Assembly: GCA_947487325.1 (NCBI GenBank)
Contig: CANKWG010000004.1
Location: forward strand, 1-29,082
Source: Oxalobacteraceae bacterium
GTDB taxonomy: Bacteria > Pseudomonadota > Gammaproteobacteria > Burkholderiales > Burkholderiaceae_D
DNA: 29,082 nt
Direction of reading: 5' to 3'
Below are positions 15,111 through 23,107 of the stretch, one piece after another. The notes under the pieces were generated by a model. It was not told where the DNA came from. It ran no database searches and saw only the letters and a program-made list of their open reading frames with translations. A program made the translations under genes and the position numbers. How positions within the stretch are numbered: the first letter of the stretch is position 1; each line of letters starts with the position of its first letter.

Positions 15111-15332
15111 CTATAGTGTGTGTGACATGAATGAATACACTGCGGCCTGTACGCCACCGAACAGTGATTTGCAACTCTCAGCACCGGGTAACCAGCTACG
15201 CCAGGGCATGCCGGTCAGCGTACCGACGATGGCAATGCTTAAGACGATCAGAAATCCCAATGCGAAAACCGTCCAGAAGGTCAGGTTCTGATCCTTCAGG
15301 TGCTTCTCTGTGTTCAGATGTGTATGTGCCAT
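15111..15332 (-). CDS. Unrecognised small single-helix membrane protein between pufB and pufA
   Basis: 73 residues. A polar, His-containing N-terminus (about 18 residues), one hydrophobic helix (about 19-40, WTVFALGFLIVLSIAIVG), then WRSWLPGAE and an amphipathic C-terminal segment (SLFGGVQAAVYSFMSH). A good ribosome-binding site (AAGGAA, 7 bases) precedes the ATG; it lies 32 bp after pufB and 11 bp before pufA, so it is certainly within the operon. It has no LH1 alpha or beta signature: the only His residues are near its termini, not in the helix. Size and topology recall PufQ or PufX-like RC-LH1 accessory proteins, but I cannot match it to either, and its position differs (PufQ precedes pufB, PufX follows pufM). 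A role in core-complex assembly or ring architecture is inference. Confidence 0.85.
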   Translation of the reverse strand: MAHTHLNTEKHLKDQNLTFWTVFALGFLIVLSIAIVGTLTGMPWRSWLPGAESCKSLFGGVQAAVYSFMSHTL

Positions 15333-15364
15333 AGTAGTATTCCTTAGTTATCGTCTATCCGAGA

Positions 15365-15511
15365 TCAGGTGATCCAGGGACGCCATGCCCATACGAGGAT
15401 GTGAGCGATCACAGCGACTGCCGTGAAACCCACCATGCCTTGCATGTAATACGCATGGAATTCCTGAGCCTCCTCATCGGTCATCCCGGAGATGCTTTTC
15501 CTTTCAGCCAT
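15365..15511 (-). CDS. pufB: LH1 antenna beta polypeptide
   Basis: 48-residue single-helix antenna protein. It reads MAERKSISGMTDEEAQEFHA followed by the helix and AHILVWAWRPWIT. The first His (EFHA) binds accessory BChl in LH2-like proteins and is conserved in many beta chains; the second (AHIL) is the main BChl ligand. The C-terminal WRPW is a beta-chain hallmark. A very strong GAAGGAG lies 8 bases before the ATG. It is the first puf gene after bchZ; no pufQ is present in the 111-bp gap. Confidence 0.96.
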   Translation of the reverse strand: MAERKSISGMTDEEAQEFHAYYMQGMVGFTAVAVIAHILVWAWRPWIT

Positions 15512-15622
15512 GAGTACGCTCCTTCAAATTAGCTTTGCAGCTATTGGTGCGTAAAGCCCCGCAACCTTGGGCATCCGCGGCGGCCTGCCACGACATTCTG
15601 TTCATGCTGTTCTCGAGCTTCA

Positions 15623-17095
15623 TTAGGCTGGCTCGCCGACGCGCATTGCGTCTCTTGCCTGTGTTACTCGCTGCACTGAAACACTTTCTTCGCCTGCACG
15701 TCTTGCATCACGCTCTGCACGATCACGCAAACGTTTGGCGACCGAGATCTGAACCAGCACAGGCTCAGCTGCGACCATCTCATTAAGCAAATCATGCGCA
15801 TCGTCATCCCACGCGGTGTTTTGCTCACTTTTCGCCAGCGTCGGATCAACTTTGTCCATGTCTGAGCCCAAAGGCAGAATGTGGAACAAGGCATCGAATA
15901 GACAGTTACAGAATTCCTGAATCAAATACGTCGCACCCGCATAGCCCATAAAGGGTGTACCGGTATGGCGACGAATGATCGCGCCGGGAAACGACGCGGG
16001 TATGAAGGACGGCTTCATTGGCGACGAGCCACCCGCTTCCGCCAGATACATGCGTTCGTTGTAGCTGCCGTACATGATCAGCGGTGGTTTTTCACGCACT
16101 AGCTGTCGCACGGCTTCGTTATCGGTTTTTTCGCCCGGCTTGCGCGCGACGGCAAAATTGCAGGGTAAGCCCATTTCATCTTCAAGGAAATGTCTCAGAC
16201 CGCGCGTATAAGTTTCATTCGCCACCACGGCAAACGTGGCGGTACCAAAAAAGTCCTGAGTCACTGAGCGCCACAGATCCCAGACGGGCTTGATGGTGGT
16301 GTGCTTCTCGCGTTCGATGAAGGGCTCGGGATCCAGATTGAGCAATTCGCCCAGCTTGCGCAAAAACTTGGTGGTGCTGTGCAAGCCAATTGGCGCCTGC
16401 AAATAAGGGCGATCCAGTGCTTCACACAACAAGCGACCGAACTCGCGGTACATGCAGATATTCACATCGGCTTCGACCAGGCGCGATACATCGGCGAGGT
16501 GACTGCCGAGCGGGAACACCATGTTGACTTCAGCACCGATGCCTTGAACCAGACGACGAATCTCGGCCAGATCGCTGGGCATGTTGAAGGTGCCGTAGCT
16601 GGGGCCGATGATATTGACGCGCGGCTTTTCATCCGGTGCGCGCTCGGCGAATGGCTTGCGCGCAGGTACATGGCGCATGCCGTATTCATTCCATAGCCAA
16701 AGCATCGCGCGGTTGGCGCACTGCCACTGGTCTTCATCAATCGTGCGCGGCAAAAAGCGCAGGATGTTGGTGCCTTCAGGAGTGACACCACCACCGATCA
16801 TTTCAGCAATCGATCCGGTTACGACAACAGCGGGCAAATCCGGATCCAGCGTTGCATGCGCACGCTTCATCGAACCTTCGGTGCCTTCGCGACCCAATTG
16901 TTCTTCTGCCAGACCGGTAACCACGATAGGCAATTCATGCGGTGGCAAGGCATCGCTGTAATGCAAAACGGAAGTCACCGGCAGGTTTTCGCAACCGACT
17001 GGGCCGTCGATGATGACTTGCAATCCTTTGATCGCGGTGAATACATACACCGCGCCCCAATAACCGCCTGCTCTGTCGTGGTCGATGACGTACAT
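15623..17095 (-). CDS. bchZ: Chlorophyllide a reductase subunit Z
   Basis: With BchY forms the catalytic NifDK-like tetramer of chlorophyllide a oxidoreductase, which reduces ring B to the bacteriochlorin. Visible: RAGGYWGAVYVFTAIKGLQV, GPVGCENLPVTSVLHYSD (FeS-ligand Cys region), VVTGSIAEMIGGGV, INIIGPSYGTFN-type segment (VNIIGPSYGTFNMPSD) and SFPGAIIRRHTGTPFMGYAGA. 490 residues, standard. Start overlaps bchY stop by 1 bp (TGATG). In other purple bacteria the pufBA promoter sits inside or just after bchZ; I see no clear promoter here. Confidence 0.96.
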   Translation of the reverse strand: MYVIDHDRAGGYWGAVYVFTAIKGLQVIIDGPVGCENLPVTSVLHYSDALPPHELPIVVTGLAEEQLGREGTEGSMKRAHATLDPDLPAVVVTGSIAEMIGGGVTPEGTNILRFLPRTIDEDQWQCANRAMLWLWNEYGMRHVPARKPFAERAPDEKPRVNIIGPSYGTFNMPSDLAEIRRLVQGIGAEVNMVFPLGSHLADVSRLVEADVNICMYREFGRLLCEALDRPYLQAPIGLHSTTKFLRKLGELLNLDPEPFIEREKHTTIKPVWDLWRSVTQDFFGTATFAVVANETYTRGLRHFLEDEMGLPCNFAVARKPGEKTDNEAVRQLVREKPPLIMYGSYNERMYLAEAGGSSPMKPSFIPASFPGAIIRRHTGTPFMGYAGATYLIQEFCNCLFDALFHILPLGSDMDKVDPTLAKSEQNTAWDDDAHDLLNEMVAAEPVLVQISVAKRLRDRAERDARRAGEESVSVQRVTQARDAMRVGEPA

Positions 17096-18621
17096 CAGAT
17101 CATCTCCTCAGCTTTGCGCTTCTTCGCGGCCTTATCCAATCGGCGACGCGTCTCGGTACGGAACTCGGGGCGATCTACTGGCTTGCCTTCCCAAACACCG
17201 GCGCTATCACCTATGCCGGTACCGCCAAAGAAAGATTGCATGTCGTTCATGCGGCTCTTGTTACCAATAGCGGCATTGATCACGGCGGCAAGCGAACCAG
17301 CGCCGGCCGGACCCATGAGGGGACGCGCAGAAATCAGGTTGGTGAAATACAAGCTCGGAATCGACAGTTCCTTTGCCGCCTGGACAACGGGCGTTGTGCC
17401 AATCGCCAGATCGGGTTTGAATTCATGGAACGCAGCAATGTCTTGTTCCAGTGATGCCCGATACTGCACGTGCACGCCTCTGGCAGTCAGCCACTCGAGA
17501 TCAGCCGCACTGTGTATAGTTTTTGGACAAGCGGTGCCGACGTATCGCAGATCCGCACCACTCTCGACCAGCAGTCGTGCCACCAGCAGTTCCGAGCCTT
17601 CGTAGCCGGAGAGCGTAATGCGCCCTTTGATGGGCTTGCCGGCCAGCGCGGCACGTACCGCGGGCAGTATGCGATTTTTTGCAGCATCGATCTGCGCCTG
17701 ACCGACATTGCAGCTGTCACCGATAGCTTGCAGCCAAGCTTCGGTGCCATCGTGTCCAACCGGCGCAGAGCCGATGACCGGACGACCCGCTGCTTCAAAC
17801 TCACGCACGCTGGCGGTGTAAAACGGATGAATAGCTGCCACCGCGGCACAGTCGAGCGCGGCATACAGTTCACGCCATTCGCGGGTAGGTACCGTCGGAC
17901 CGGCCGCAAGGCCCATGGGCTCAAGCATCATGCCCAGGATGACGGGGTCGGCAGGGAACATCTCACCCAACAGGGTAATCGTCGGTTTCTCGCTTCTGCC
18001 ATTGCGAGGCGCAGCGACTGGCCCGGCAGCCGCTTCGTTACGTGCGTATTTCAACATCGCACCGGCGAGCACATCCTTGGCTTCTGCATGCGTTGGCACG
18101 CCAAATCCCGGCACATCAATACCAATCACGCGCACGCCATTGATTTCTTTGGGAAGAATTTGCAGAGGCACGCCGCTGGCAGTAGGTACGCACAGATTGA
18201 TGATGACGATCGCATCATATAAATCCGGATTAGCTTCCTTGTGGACCGCATCACGGATGTCTTCGAACAATTTGCCCGTAACCAGCGATTCGGAATCGAA
18301 GGGAACATAACCCACGCTTCTGCGCGCGCCATAAAAATGCGAGGTAAAGGTCAGGCCATAAACACAGCACGCCGAACCCGAGAGGATGGTGGCTGTACGA
18401 CGCATGCGCAAACCAACACGCAATGAACCGAACGCAGGACACATGCTCTGCGGCTGATCATGTGGACCCTTCGGATAATCCTGCGCATACTGATCCAAAG
18501 TTTCACTCTTGCCTGCAGCGCGAGCGGCAGCATCGAGCTGCTCTTTGCCAGAGTGGCAGCCCAGACCATCGGTCTTGAGCGCCTCAGGGTTGGCAACAAT
18601 CGGAATCACAGGATGGCTCAT
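17095..18621 (-). CDS. bchY: Chlorophyllide a reductase subunit Y
   Basis: NifDK-like partner of BchZ. Conserved parts: DGLGCHSGKEQLDAAARAAG, QSMCPAFGSLRVGLRMRRTATILSGSACCVYGLTFTSHFYGARRSVGYVPFDSESL (key Cys-containing cores QSMCPAFGS and SGSACCVYGLTFTSHFYGA), and the C-terminal SLYFTNLISARPLMGPAGAG. 508 residues, as expected. It lies 11 bp after bchX and overlaps bchZ by one base, so it belongs to a single bchCXYZ transcription unit. Confidence 0.96.
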   Translation of the reverse strand: MSHPVIPIVANPEALKTDGLGCHSGKEQLDAAARAAGKSETLDQYAQDYPKGPHDQPQSMCPAFGSLRVGLRMRRTATILSGSACCVYGLTFTSHFYGARRSVGYVPFDSESLVTGKLFEDIRDAVHKEANPDLYDAIVIINLCVPTASGVPLQILPKEINGVRVIGIDVPGFGVPTHAEAKDVLAGAMLKYARNEAAAGPVAAPRNGRSEKPTITLLGEMFPADPVILGMMLEPMGLAAGPTVPTREWRELYAALDCAAVAAIHPFYTASVREFEAAGRPVIGSAPVGHDGTEAWLQAIGDSCNVGQAQIDAAKNRILPAVRAALAGKPIKGRITLSGYEGSELLVARLLVESGADLRYVGTACPKTIHSAADLEWLTARGVHVQYRASLEQDIAAFHEFKPDLAIGTTPVVQAAKELSIPSLYFTNLISARPLMGPAGAGSLAAVINAAIGNKSRMNDMQSFFGGTGIGDSAGVWEGKPVDRPEFRTETRRRLDKAAKKRKAEEMI

Positions 18622-18632
18622 GGCGGGCGTCC

Positions 18633-19649
18633 TCAGACTTCGTCGTAAACAACTTCTAGCGTTTTCTTGATGATCTCGGTCTTGCCGACCATGTCAGCGA
18701 CCGTTGCAGGCTCGAGCACGACATCACGACCGGTGTGCTCGGCAGAGAACAGGCCGAGCAATTCGTCTTGCGACATCGGCTTGGGTCGTACGGGCGGTGC
18801 ATCAGCAACGTTTTGTGCGAGTTCGGCAAACAGCGCGCCCCACTGACTTTCGGGACGGCCGATGATTTCGTAGCTGGCGCTCTTGCGGCGGATATCTTCG
18901 TTCGCAGGAATCGCAGAGAGCACCGGTATGCCGGCATGCTTGGCAAACGCTTGCGCTTCGCCGGTGCCGTCATCCTTGTTGATGACCATGCCGGCCACGC
19001 CAACATTGCCGCCGAGCTTGCGGAAGTATTCCACCGCTGAGCAAACGTTATTCGCGACGTACAGCGACTGCAAATCATTACTGCCAACAACGATCACCTT
19101 CTGACACATATCGCGTGCGATCGGCAAACCAAAACCACCGCACACCACATCGCCGAGGAAGTCGAGCAAGACGTAATCAAAGCCCCACTCATGGAAGCCC
19201 AGTTTTTCAAGCAACTCAAAACCGTGAATGATGCCGCGACCGCCGCAACCACGACCGACTTCGGGTCCACCAAGTTCCATCGCATAAACGCCATCGCGCT
19301 TGAAGCAGACATCGCCGATCGATACGGGCTCGCCAGCGAGTTTTTTCTTTGATGAAGTTTCAATAATGGTCGGGCAGGCTTTGCCGCCGAACAGCAACGA
19401 GGTCGTATCGCTTTTCGGATCACAACCAATCAGCAAAACTTTCTTGCCCTGCTGCGCCATCATGTAAGAGAGATTGGCGAGCGTGAAGCTCTTACCGATA
19501 CCACCCTTGCCGTAAATGGCGATGATCTGGGTTTCTTTGGTGACTTCGCCGGTCGGCGCCGGATCCGGATCGATAGCAGCCTCGGCGCGCAGACGCTCTT
19601 TTTGCATGAAATGTACAGGTGCAGCCTGGTGGTCTTGTGGCTTGCTCAT
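18633..19649 (-). CDS. bchX: Chlorophyllide a reductase iron protein subunit X
   Basis: NifH-like ATP-dependent electron donor to BchYZ. P-loop IYGKGGIGKSFTLANLS, switch region CDPKSDTTSLLFGG, and two Cys in GRGCGGRG and DVVCGGFGLPIA, the 4Fe-4S ligands shared across the homodimer. The frame is open to 19685, but the ATG at 19649 (MSKPQDHQAAP) overlaps the bchC stop as ATGA, has GGAG upstream, and gives 338 residues, close to the family norm. Translational coupling to bchC is likely. Confidence 0.95.
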   Translation of the reverse strand: MSKPQDHQAAPVHFMQKERLRAEAAIDPDPAPTGEVTKETQIIAIYGKGGIGKSFTLANLSYMMAQQGKKVLLIGCDPKSDTTSLLFGGKACPTIIETSSKKKLAGEPVSIGDVCFKRDGVYAMELGGPEVGRGCGGRGIIHGFELLEKLGFHEWGFDYVLLDFLGDVVCGGFGLPIARDMCQKVIVVGSNDLQSLYVANNVCSAVEYFRKLGGNVGVAGMVINKDDGTGEAQAFAKHAGIPVLSAIPANEDIRRKSASYEIIGRPESQWGALFAELAQNVADAPPVRPKPMSQDELLGLFSAEHTGRDVVLEPATVADMVGKTEIIKKTLEVVYDEV

Positions 19650-20584
19650 TTCGCTTGTCTCCAATCGAGGATCATCTTTAAGCACGTGGGGTCGCTGAAT
19701 GCAGTTCGGTAAGCGGCATCGGCGTTATCGGGGGTACTACGGTGGGTAATCAGGTCATCCAGCGACAATCGACCCGATTCCGCGAGATCACGGACAGTGA
19801 GCAGATCGGCTGGCTTCCATTGCGCGGCAACGCGAATTTTTGCTTCGCGCAGAAAAGCGGGCGCGAATGAGAACGACAAGGGCTGGTCATAAAAACCTGC
19901 GAGGACGATTTCACATCCGGCAGCGCCGCGCGCTATCAGTGCATCAAGGATTTTAGGATCGCCACTGACGTCACAGATAGTGCGATATTTCGAGTTCTTG
20001 TCTTCCGAAGGATCAATCACTTCATAACCCATGGCGCCACCCCGGCGGTCGGGGTTGGTATCCCAGACAACGGGTTTACCTCCTGCGATCACGGCCAGTC
20101 GCGCAATCATGCGCCCCAGCACACCATGACCAATGATGAGCTCAGGCAAACTCTCGACCGGCGATGGATAGGCATGGTAGGCGGTCGCTGCCAGCGCAAA
20201 CAGCGTGCCGCGCTCGCCTAACTCCTCAGAGATACGCAGGGCGCGCAGGGCAGGAATCACCACGCGCGATGCCGCACCACCGAACAAACCCTTTACCTCA
20301 CCAAAACAGGCGGCACCTGGTACGAAGACCATTTCACCGACCTCGAATTGCGTACTGCGTCCTGCGTGCGCAACGCGCCCGACAGACTCATAGCCGGGCA
20401 CGAGCGGATAACCCATGCCAGGAAACATCGGCATGCGGCCCGACCAGAGCAATTTTTCAGTTCCCGTGGAAATGCCACTCCAACAGATATCGACGACCAG
20501 ATCGTTCTCAGTGGGTTCAACGAGCGCCAGTTCGCGGACCCGCAACTGATTGGGTTCCTCGACGACGACGGCGTGCGCATTCAT
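19646..20584 (-). CDS. bchC: Bacteriochlorophyllide a dehydrogenase (3-hydroxyethyl oxidation)
   Basis: Zinc-type alcohol dehydrogenase family enzyme that oxidises the C3 hydroxyethyl to acetyl in BChl a synthesis. Seen: WSGISTGTEKLLWSGRMPMFPGMGYPLVPGYESVGRV (core SGISTGTEKLLWSGRMP), VFVPGAACFGEVKGLFGGAA, the cofactor region ELIIGHGVLGRMIARLAV and VVWDTNPDRR. 312 residues, normal. AGGGG lies 7 bases before the ATG. It opens the bchCXYZ-puf unit and has its own promoter with paired PpsR-type sites about 145 bp upstream. Confidence 0.95.
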   Translation of the reverse strand: MNAHAVVVEEPNQLRVRELALVEPTENDLVVDICWSGISTGTEKLLWSGRMPMFPGMGYPLVPGYESVGRVAHAGRSTQFEVGEMVFVPGAACFGEVKGLFGGAASRVVIPALRALRISEELGERGTLFALAATAYHAYPSPVESLPELIIGHGVLGRMIARLAVIAGGKPVVWDTNPDRRGGAMGYEVIDPSEDKNSKYRTICDVSGDPKILDALIARGAAGCEIVLAGFYDQPLSFSFAPAFLREAKIRVAAQWKPADLLTVRDLAESGRLSLDDLITHRSTPDNADAAYRTAFSDPTCLKMILDWRQAK

Positions 20585-20727
20585 GCACTGCCCCTAGAGC
20601 AACCGCCTTGCGATGTCTTGTCTCGTTGCAGGTGATTCATGGAAAACCCGGCGTTATATGTTGGGAACGACCTCTTTTCGGGCCGTCTCGCTTGCCCCCC
20701 GGGTAGGCAGAGCCTTCAGGGGTATTG

Positions 20728-20771
20728 TGTCATTTTATGCTGACGCTTATTTGTGTCAAGCAATATTTACA
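20728..20771 (-). promoter_or_regulatory. bchC promoter with two PpsR/CrtJ-type operator sites 8 bp apart
   Basis: Site 1, 20754-20771, TGTCAAGCAATATTTACA, is a perfect TGT-N12-ACA. Site 2, 20728-20745, TGTCATTTTATGCTGACG, has one mismatch at the last base. The spacer is exactly 8 bp, the spacing known for CrtJ/PpsR at bchC in Rhodobacter. On the minus strand TTGACA (20759-20754), a 16-bp gap and TAAAAT (20737-20732) make a good sigma-70 promoter lying inside the two sites, so binding would block RNA polymerase. Confidence 0.78.
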
Positions 20772-20780
20772 TTTATAGGC

Positions 20781-21929
20781 TCAGACAGCCCGGGCGGTCA
20801 GTAACCTGACCTGAAGCGGTATTCGAGTGGGCAAGAGCTGGATGTTGTCAAAACCGGAAGATCGCAGCAGCGCGCTCAGCTGTTCGGCGGTGCGGGCCTG
20901 CCCGCGGCCCATAGCCAGCAAATAAAAGCCGAAGTAGGCATCGCCCATGGCCTCGGCACCCGGGGTACCCGACATAGGCTCCGCCAGCACGAGAGTGCCG
21001 CCGGTCGGAAGCACGCGTCGAATGGCCTTCAGAATCGTTAGCGCGCGCTCATCGTCATGGTCATGAATGATGCGAACCAAGGAGACGATGTCGGCGCCGG
21101 TCGGCAGTGCCTCCGCCAGAAAATTTCCGCCTACGGCTTGGGCACGATCAGCAATCCCGGCGTTCTGAAAACGCGCGCGGGCATTGGCAGCCACGGGCGG
21201 CAAGTCAAACAAAGTCAGTTTTAGATGCGGCGCGCGCTCGGCAACGCTGACCAGGAAGCGACCCTCGCCGCCACCCACATCCAGCAAATGGCGGTGCGGA
21301 GCAAATGAGAAAGCATCGAGAATTTCAGCCGCCACCAGCGGCTGTGAAGCCGACATCAGCGCAGAATAATTAGCGACTTTTTCCGGAGCGATCTCAGCGG
21401 CATGCGCCTTGGCTGCGTCTGCGGTGTAGGGGTAATACTCAGAGAGTGAAGGCCGCACCCGGCCGCGCAGCAGCGCCAACGGATCGGTCAGATCGGCATA
21501 AAGCGTGGCGTGATGACGGACCATGGCGATAACCGCTTCGTTATCAACCAACGGCGCACCGAGCATGCCTAGGCCGTAACGCTGCTCACCGGCTGGCGTC
21601 AGGCCGCGTTTTTCGACCAGCCGAAGGGACTGCGCCGCTGCCAACAAGCGCTCCGCAGCCTCAATTGACATATCGAATTGGCGCGCTAGCGCACTGATGC
21701 TTTGCGGACCCTGCGCGAGTTTTTTAAAGAGGTCGAGCTGTACACAGGCGGCCAGCACTTGGGAATAAACAAAGCCCGCGACCAGATCGAATACCTCACG
21801 CGCGTGGCGATGGGCGATCGGGCGCGTAAGCAGGAAGCCAGACGCGAAACGATGAAACGCAGGATTGGCGAGCAGGCGGTCACGCCAACCGAGCAGCCAG
21901 TCTGACCAGGAGAGTGCGGCTGTCGTCAT
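20781..21929 (-). CDS. crtF: Demethylspheroidene / hydroxyneurosporene O-methyltransferase
   Basis: SAM-dependent methyltransferase that caps the C1 hydroxyl of acyclic carotenoids. The N-terminal region is the dimerisation/winged-helix part (LACVQLDLFKKLAQGPQSISALA; core QLDLFKKLAQGPQS). The SAM motif is HLLDVGGGEGRFLVSVAER followed by LTLFDLPPV, then ADIVSLVRIIHDHDDERAL and TLVLAEPMSGTPGAEA. 382 residues, normal. It begins 2 bp after the crtE stop; no Shine-Dalgarno is obvious, consistent with coupling to crtE. Confidence 0.94.
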   Translation of the reverse strand: MTTAALSWSDWLLGWRDRLLANPAFHRFASGFLLTRPIAHRHAREVFDLVAGFVYSQVLAACVQLDLFKKLAQGPQSISALARQFDMSIEAAERLLAAAQSLRLVEKRGLTPAGEQRYGLGMLGAPLVDNEAVIAMVRHHATLYADLTDPLALLRGRVRPSLSEYYPYTADAAKAHAAEIAPEKVANYSALMSASQPLVAAEILDAFSFAPHRHLLDVGGGEGRFLVSVAERAPHLKLTLFDLPPVAANARARFQNAGIADRAQAVGGNFLAEALPTGADIVSLVRIIHDHDDERALTILKAIRRVLPTGGTLVLAEPMSGTPGAEAMGDAYFGFYLLAMGRGQARTAEQLSALLRSSGFDNIQLLPTRIPLQVRLLTARAV

Positions 21930-21931
21930 CG

Positions 21932-22825
21932 CTAGGCTGAAATGCGAGTAACGCTGGGCGCCAGCTTGCGCGTGAGCTCAACGGGCACCAGTCGGCGGGA
22001 TTCCTGACGCACCAAGGTGCGCAGCTGCGCTGAACCGCGGCAGCTTGGAATGGAGGCGCTGGCATAGGCAATCAGCTGATCAAAATACTGAATGGCGCCC
22101 GAAAGGCCTAGCTCGGCTGCCGAGCTGGGGCGACCCAGCGCGGCGTCTTGTCCACCCGGCTTGCCCAGCTGCTCGGAATCCATTGCGACATCGCGAATAT
22201 CGTCAGCGACCTGGTACGCCTCGCCCAGCCATTCACCGAGCGCGCGCCAGGGTGCCGATGCGGCACCCGCAGCCTGAGCGCCAGCGACCGTGGCTGCTAC
22301 AAACAAGGCCCCTGTCTTTGCACGCTGGTAGGCGGTGAGCGCCACTCGAGGCTCACACTCCCAAGCCTGACCCGCGACGATGCCCGAGGGCGCAGCAACG
22401 CCGGCGGCCACCGTACCCATCAACGGACCCATGCGATCCGGATTTTTCGAGGCAGCCACGGCAAGACTTTGGAAAGCTGTAACGATCAGCGCATCACCGG
22501 CCAGCACGGCCAGCCGCTCGCCATAGGCACCAAAGACGGAAGGACGGCCCCGACGCGTGGTCGCGTTATCAAAACAGGGCAAATCATCATGAACCAGTGA
22601 TGCACAGTGCATCAGCTCAATCGCCGCGCCGGCAGCGGCAGCCAAACTGACATCGTCTGCGCCACAGGCTTGGGCAACCGCCAAGGTCAGGTGGGGGCGA
22701 ATGCGCGCGCCACCCGGAAATACCGAATGGCGAATGGCGGCGGCCAACCGCGGCGGCCCTTCCGGGGCTTCCTGGGCTGCAATTGCGGCCTCCAGGGCCG
22801 CTTCAATACGCTCGGAATTGTCCAT
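21932..22825 (-). CDS. crtE: Geranylgeranyl diphosphate synthase
   Basis: Trans-prenyltransferase supplying GGPP for phytoene and for the BChl phytyl tail. First Asp-rich motif: LVHDDLPCFDNATTRRGRPS (DDxxxxD); second: YQVADDIRD. 297 residues, typical of proteobacterial CrtE. CAGGAGA lies 6 bases before the ATG. It heads the minus-strand carotenoid/BChl/puf block, and its promoter region contains paired PpsR-type sites shared with the divergent lipoprotein gene. Confidence 0.93.
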   Translation of the reverse strand: MDNSERIEAALEAAIAAQEAPEGPPRLAAAIRHSVFPGGARIRPHLTLAVAQACGADDVSLAAAAGAAIELMHCASLVHDDLPCFDNATTRRGRPSVFGAYGERLAVLAGDALIVTAFQSLAVAASKNPDRMGPLMGTVAAGVAAPSGIVAGQAWECEPRVALTAYQRAKTGALFVAATVAGAQAAGAASAPWRALGEWLGEAYQVADDIRDVAMDSEQLGKPGGQDAALGRPSSAAELGLSGAIQYFDQLIAYASASIPSCRGSAQLRTLVRQESRRLVPVELTRKLAPSVTRISA

Positions 22826-22861
22826 GCTGTCTCCTGTGCGGCCTGCCTAGCCGTTGTTGGG

Positions 22862-22905
22862 TGTAAGTTATGCCTGTCAGTTATATATGTCAAGTTTAAT
22901 TGACA
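22862..22905. promoter_or_regulatory. Divergent crtE / lipoprotein control region with two PpsR/CrtJ-type sites
   Basis: Site 1, 22888-22905, TGTCAAGTTTAATTGACA, is a perfect and nearly palindromic TGT-N12-ACA. Site 2, 22862-22879, TGTAAGTTATGCCTGTCA, has one mismatch. The spacer is 8 bp. Site 1 carries TTGACA in both directions (22893-22888 leftward, 22900-22905 rightward), so it could serve as -35 for either gene; the leftward -10 is weak (TAACTT at 22870-22865 with 17-bp spacing) and no clear rightward -10 is seen. Confidence 0.72.
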
Positions 22906-23107
22906 AATGCCGACTCGCGCACAATCTAAGCTCGGCGCTTGTCCCTGACCAAGTCCCGGCGCCGGCCGGCATCTGCTTGAAAGGCAAGCTTGTCGGCCCT
23001 CAAGAAGCTGCTTTCACGCTGCCCTATGTTCTGGTTTGCCCATCGCAGCCGTCATTCGTCGCGCTCGCGATGCGCGCACCACCAGAAACAACACAGGGGA
23101 GTTCATC

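Noticed and set aside
15512..15622. pufQ upstream of pufB
   Set aside because: The gap is only 111 bp and holds no ORF with a membrane helix and ribosome-binding site other than pufB's own leader.
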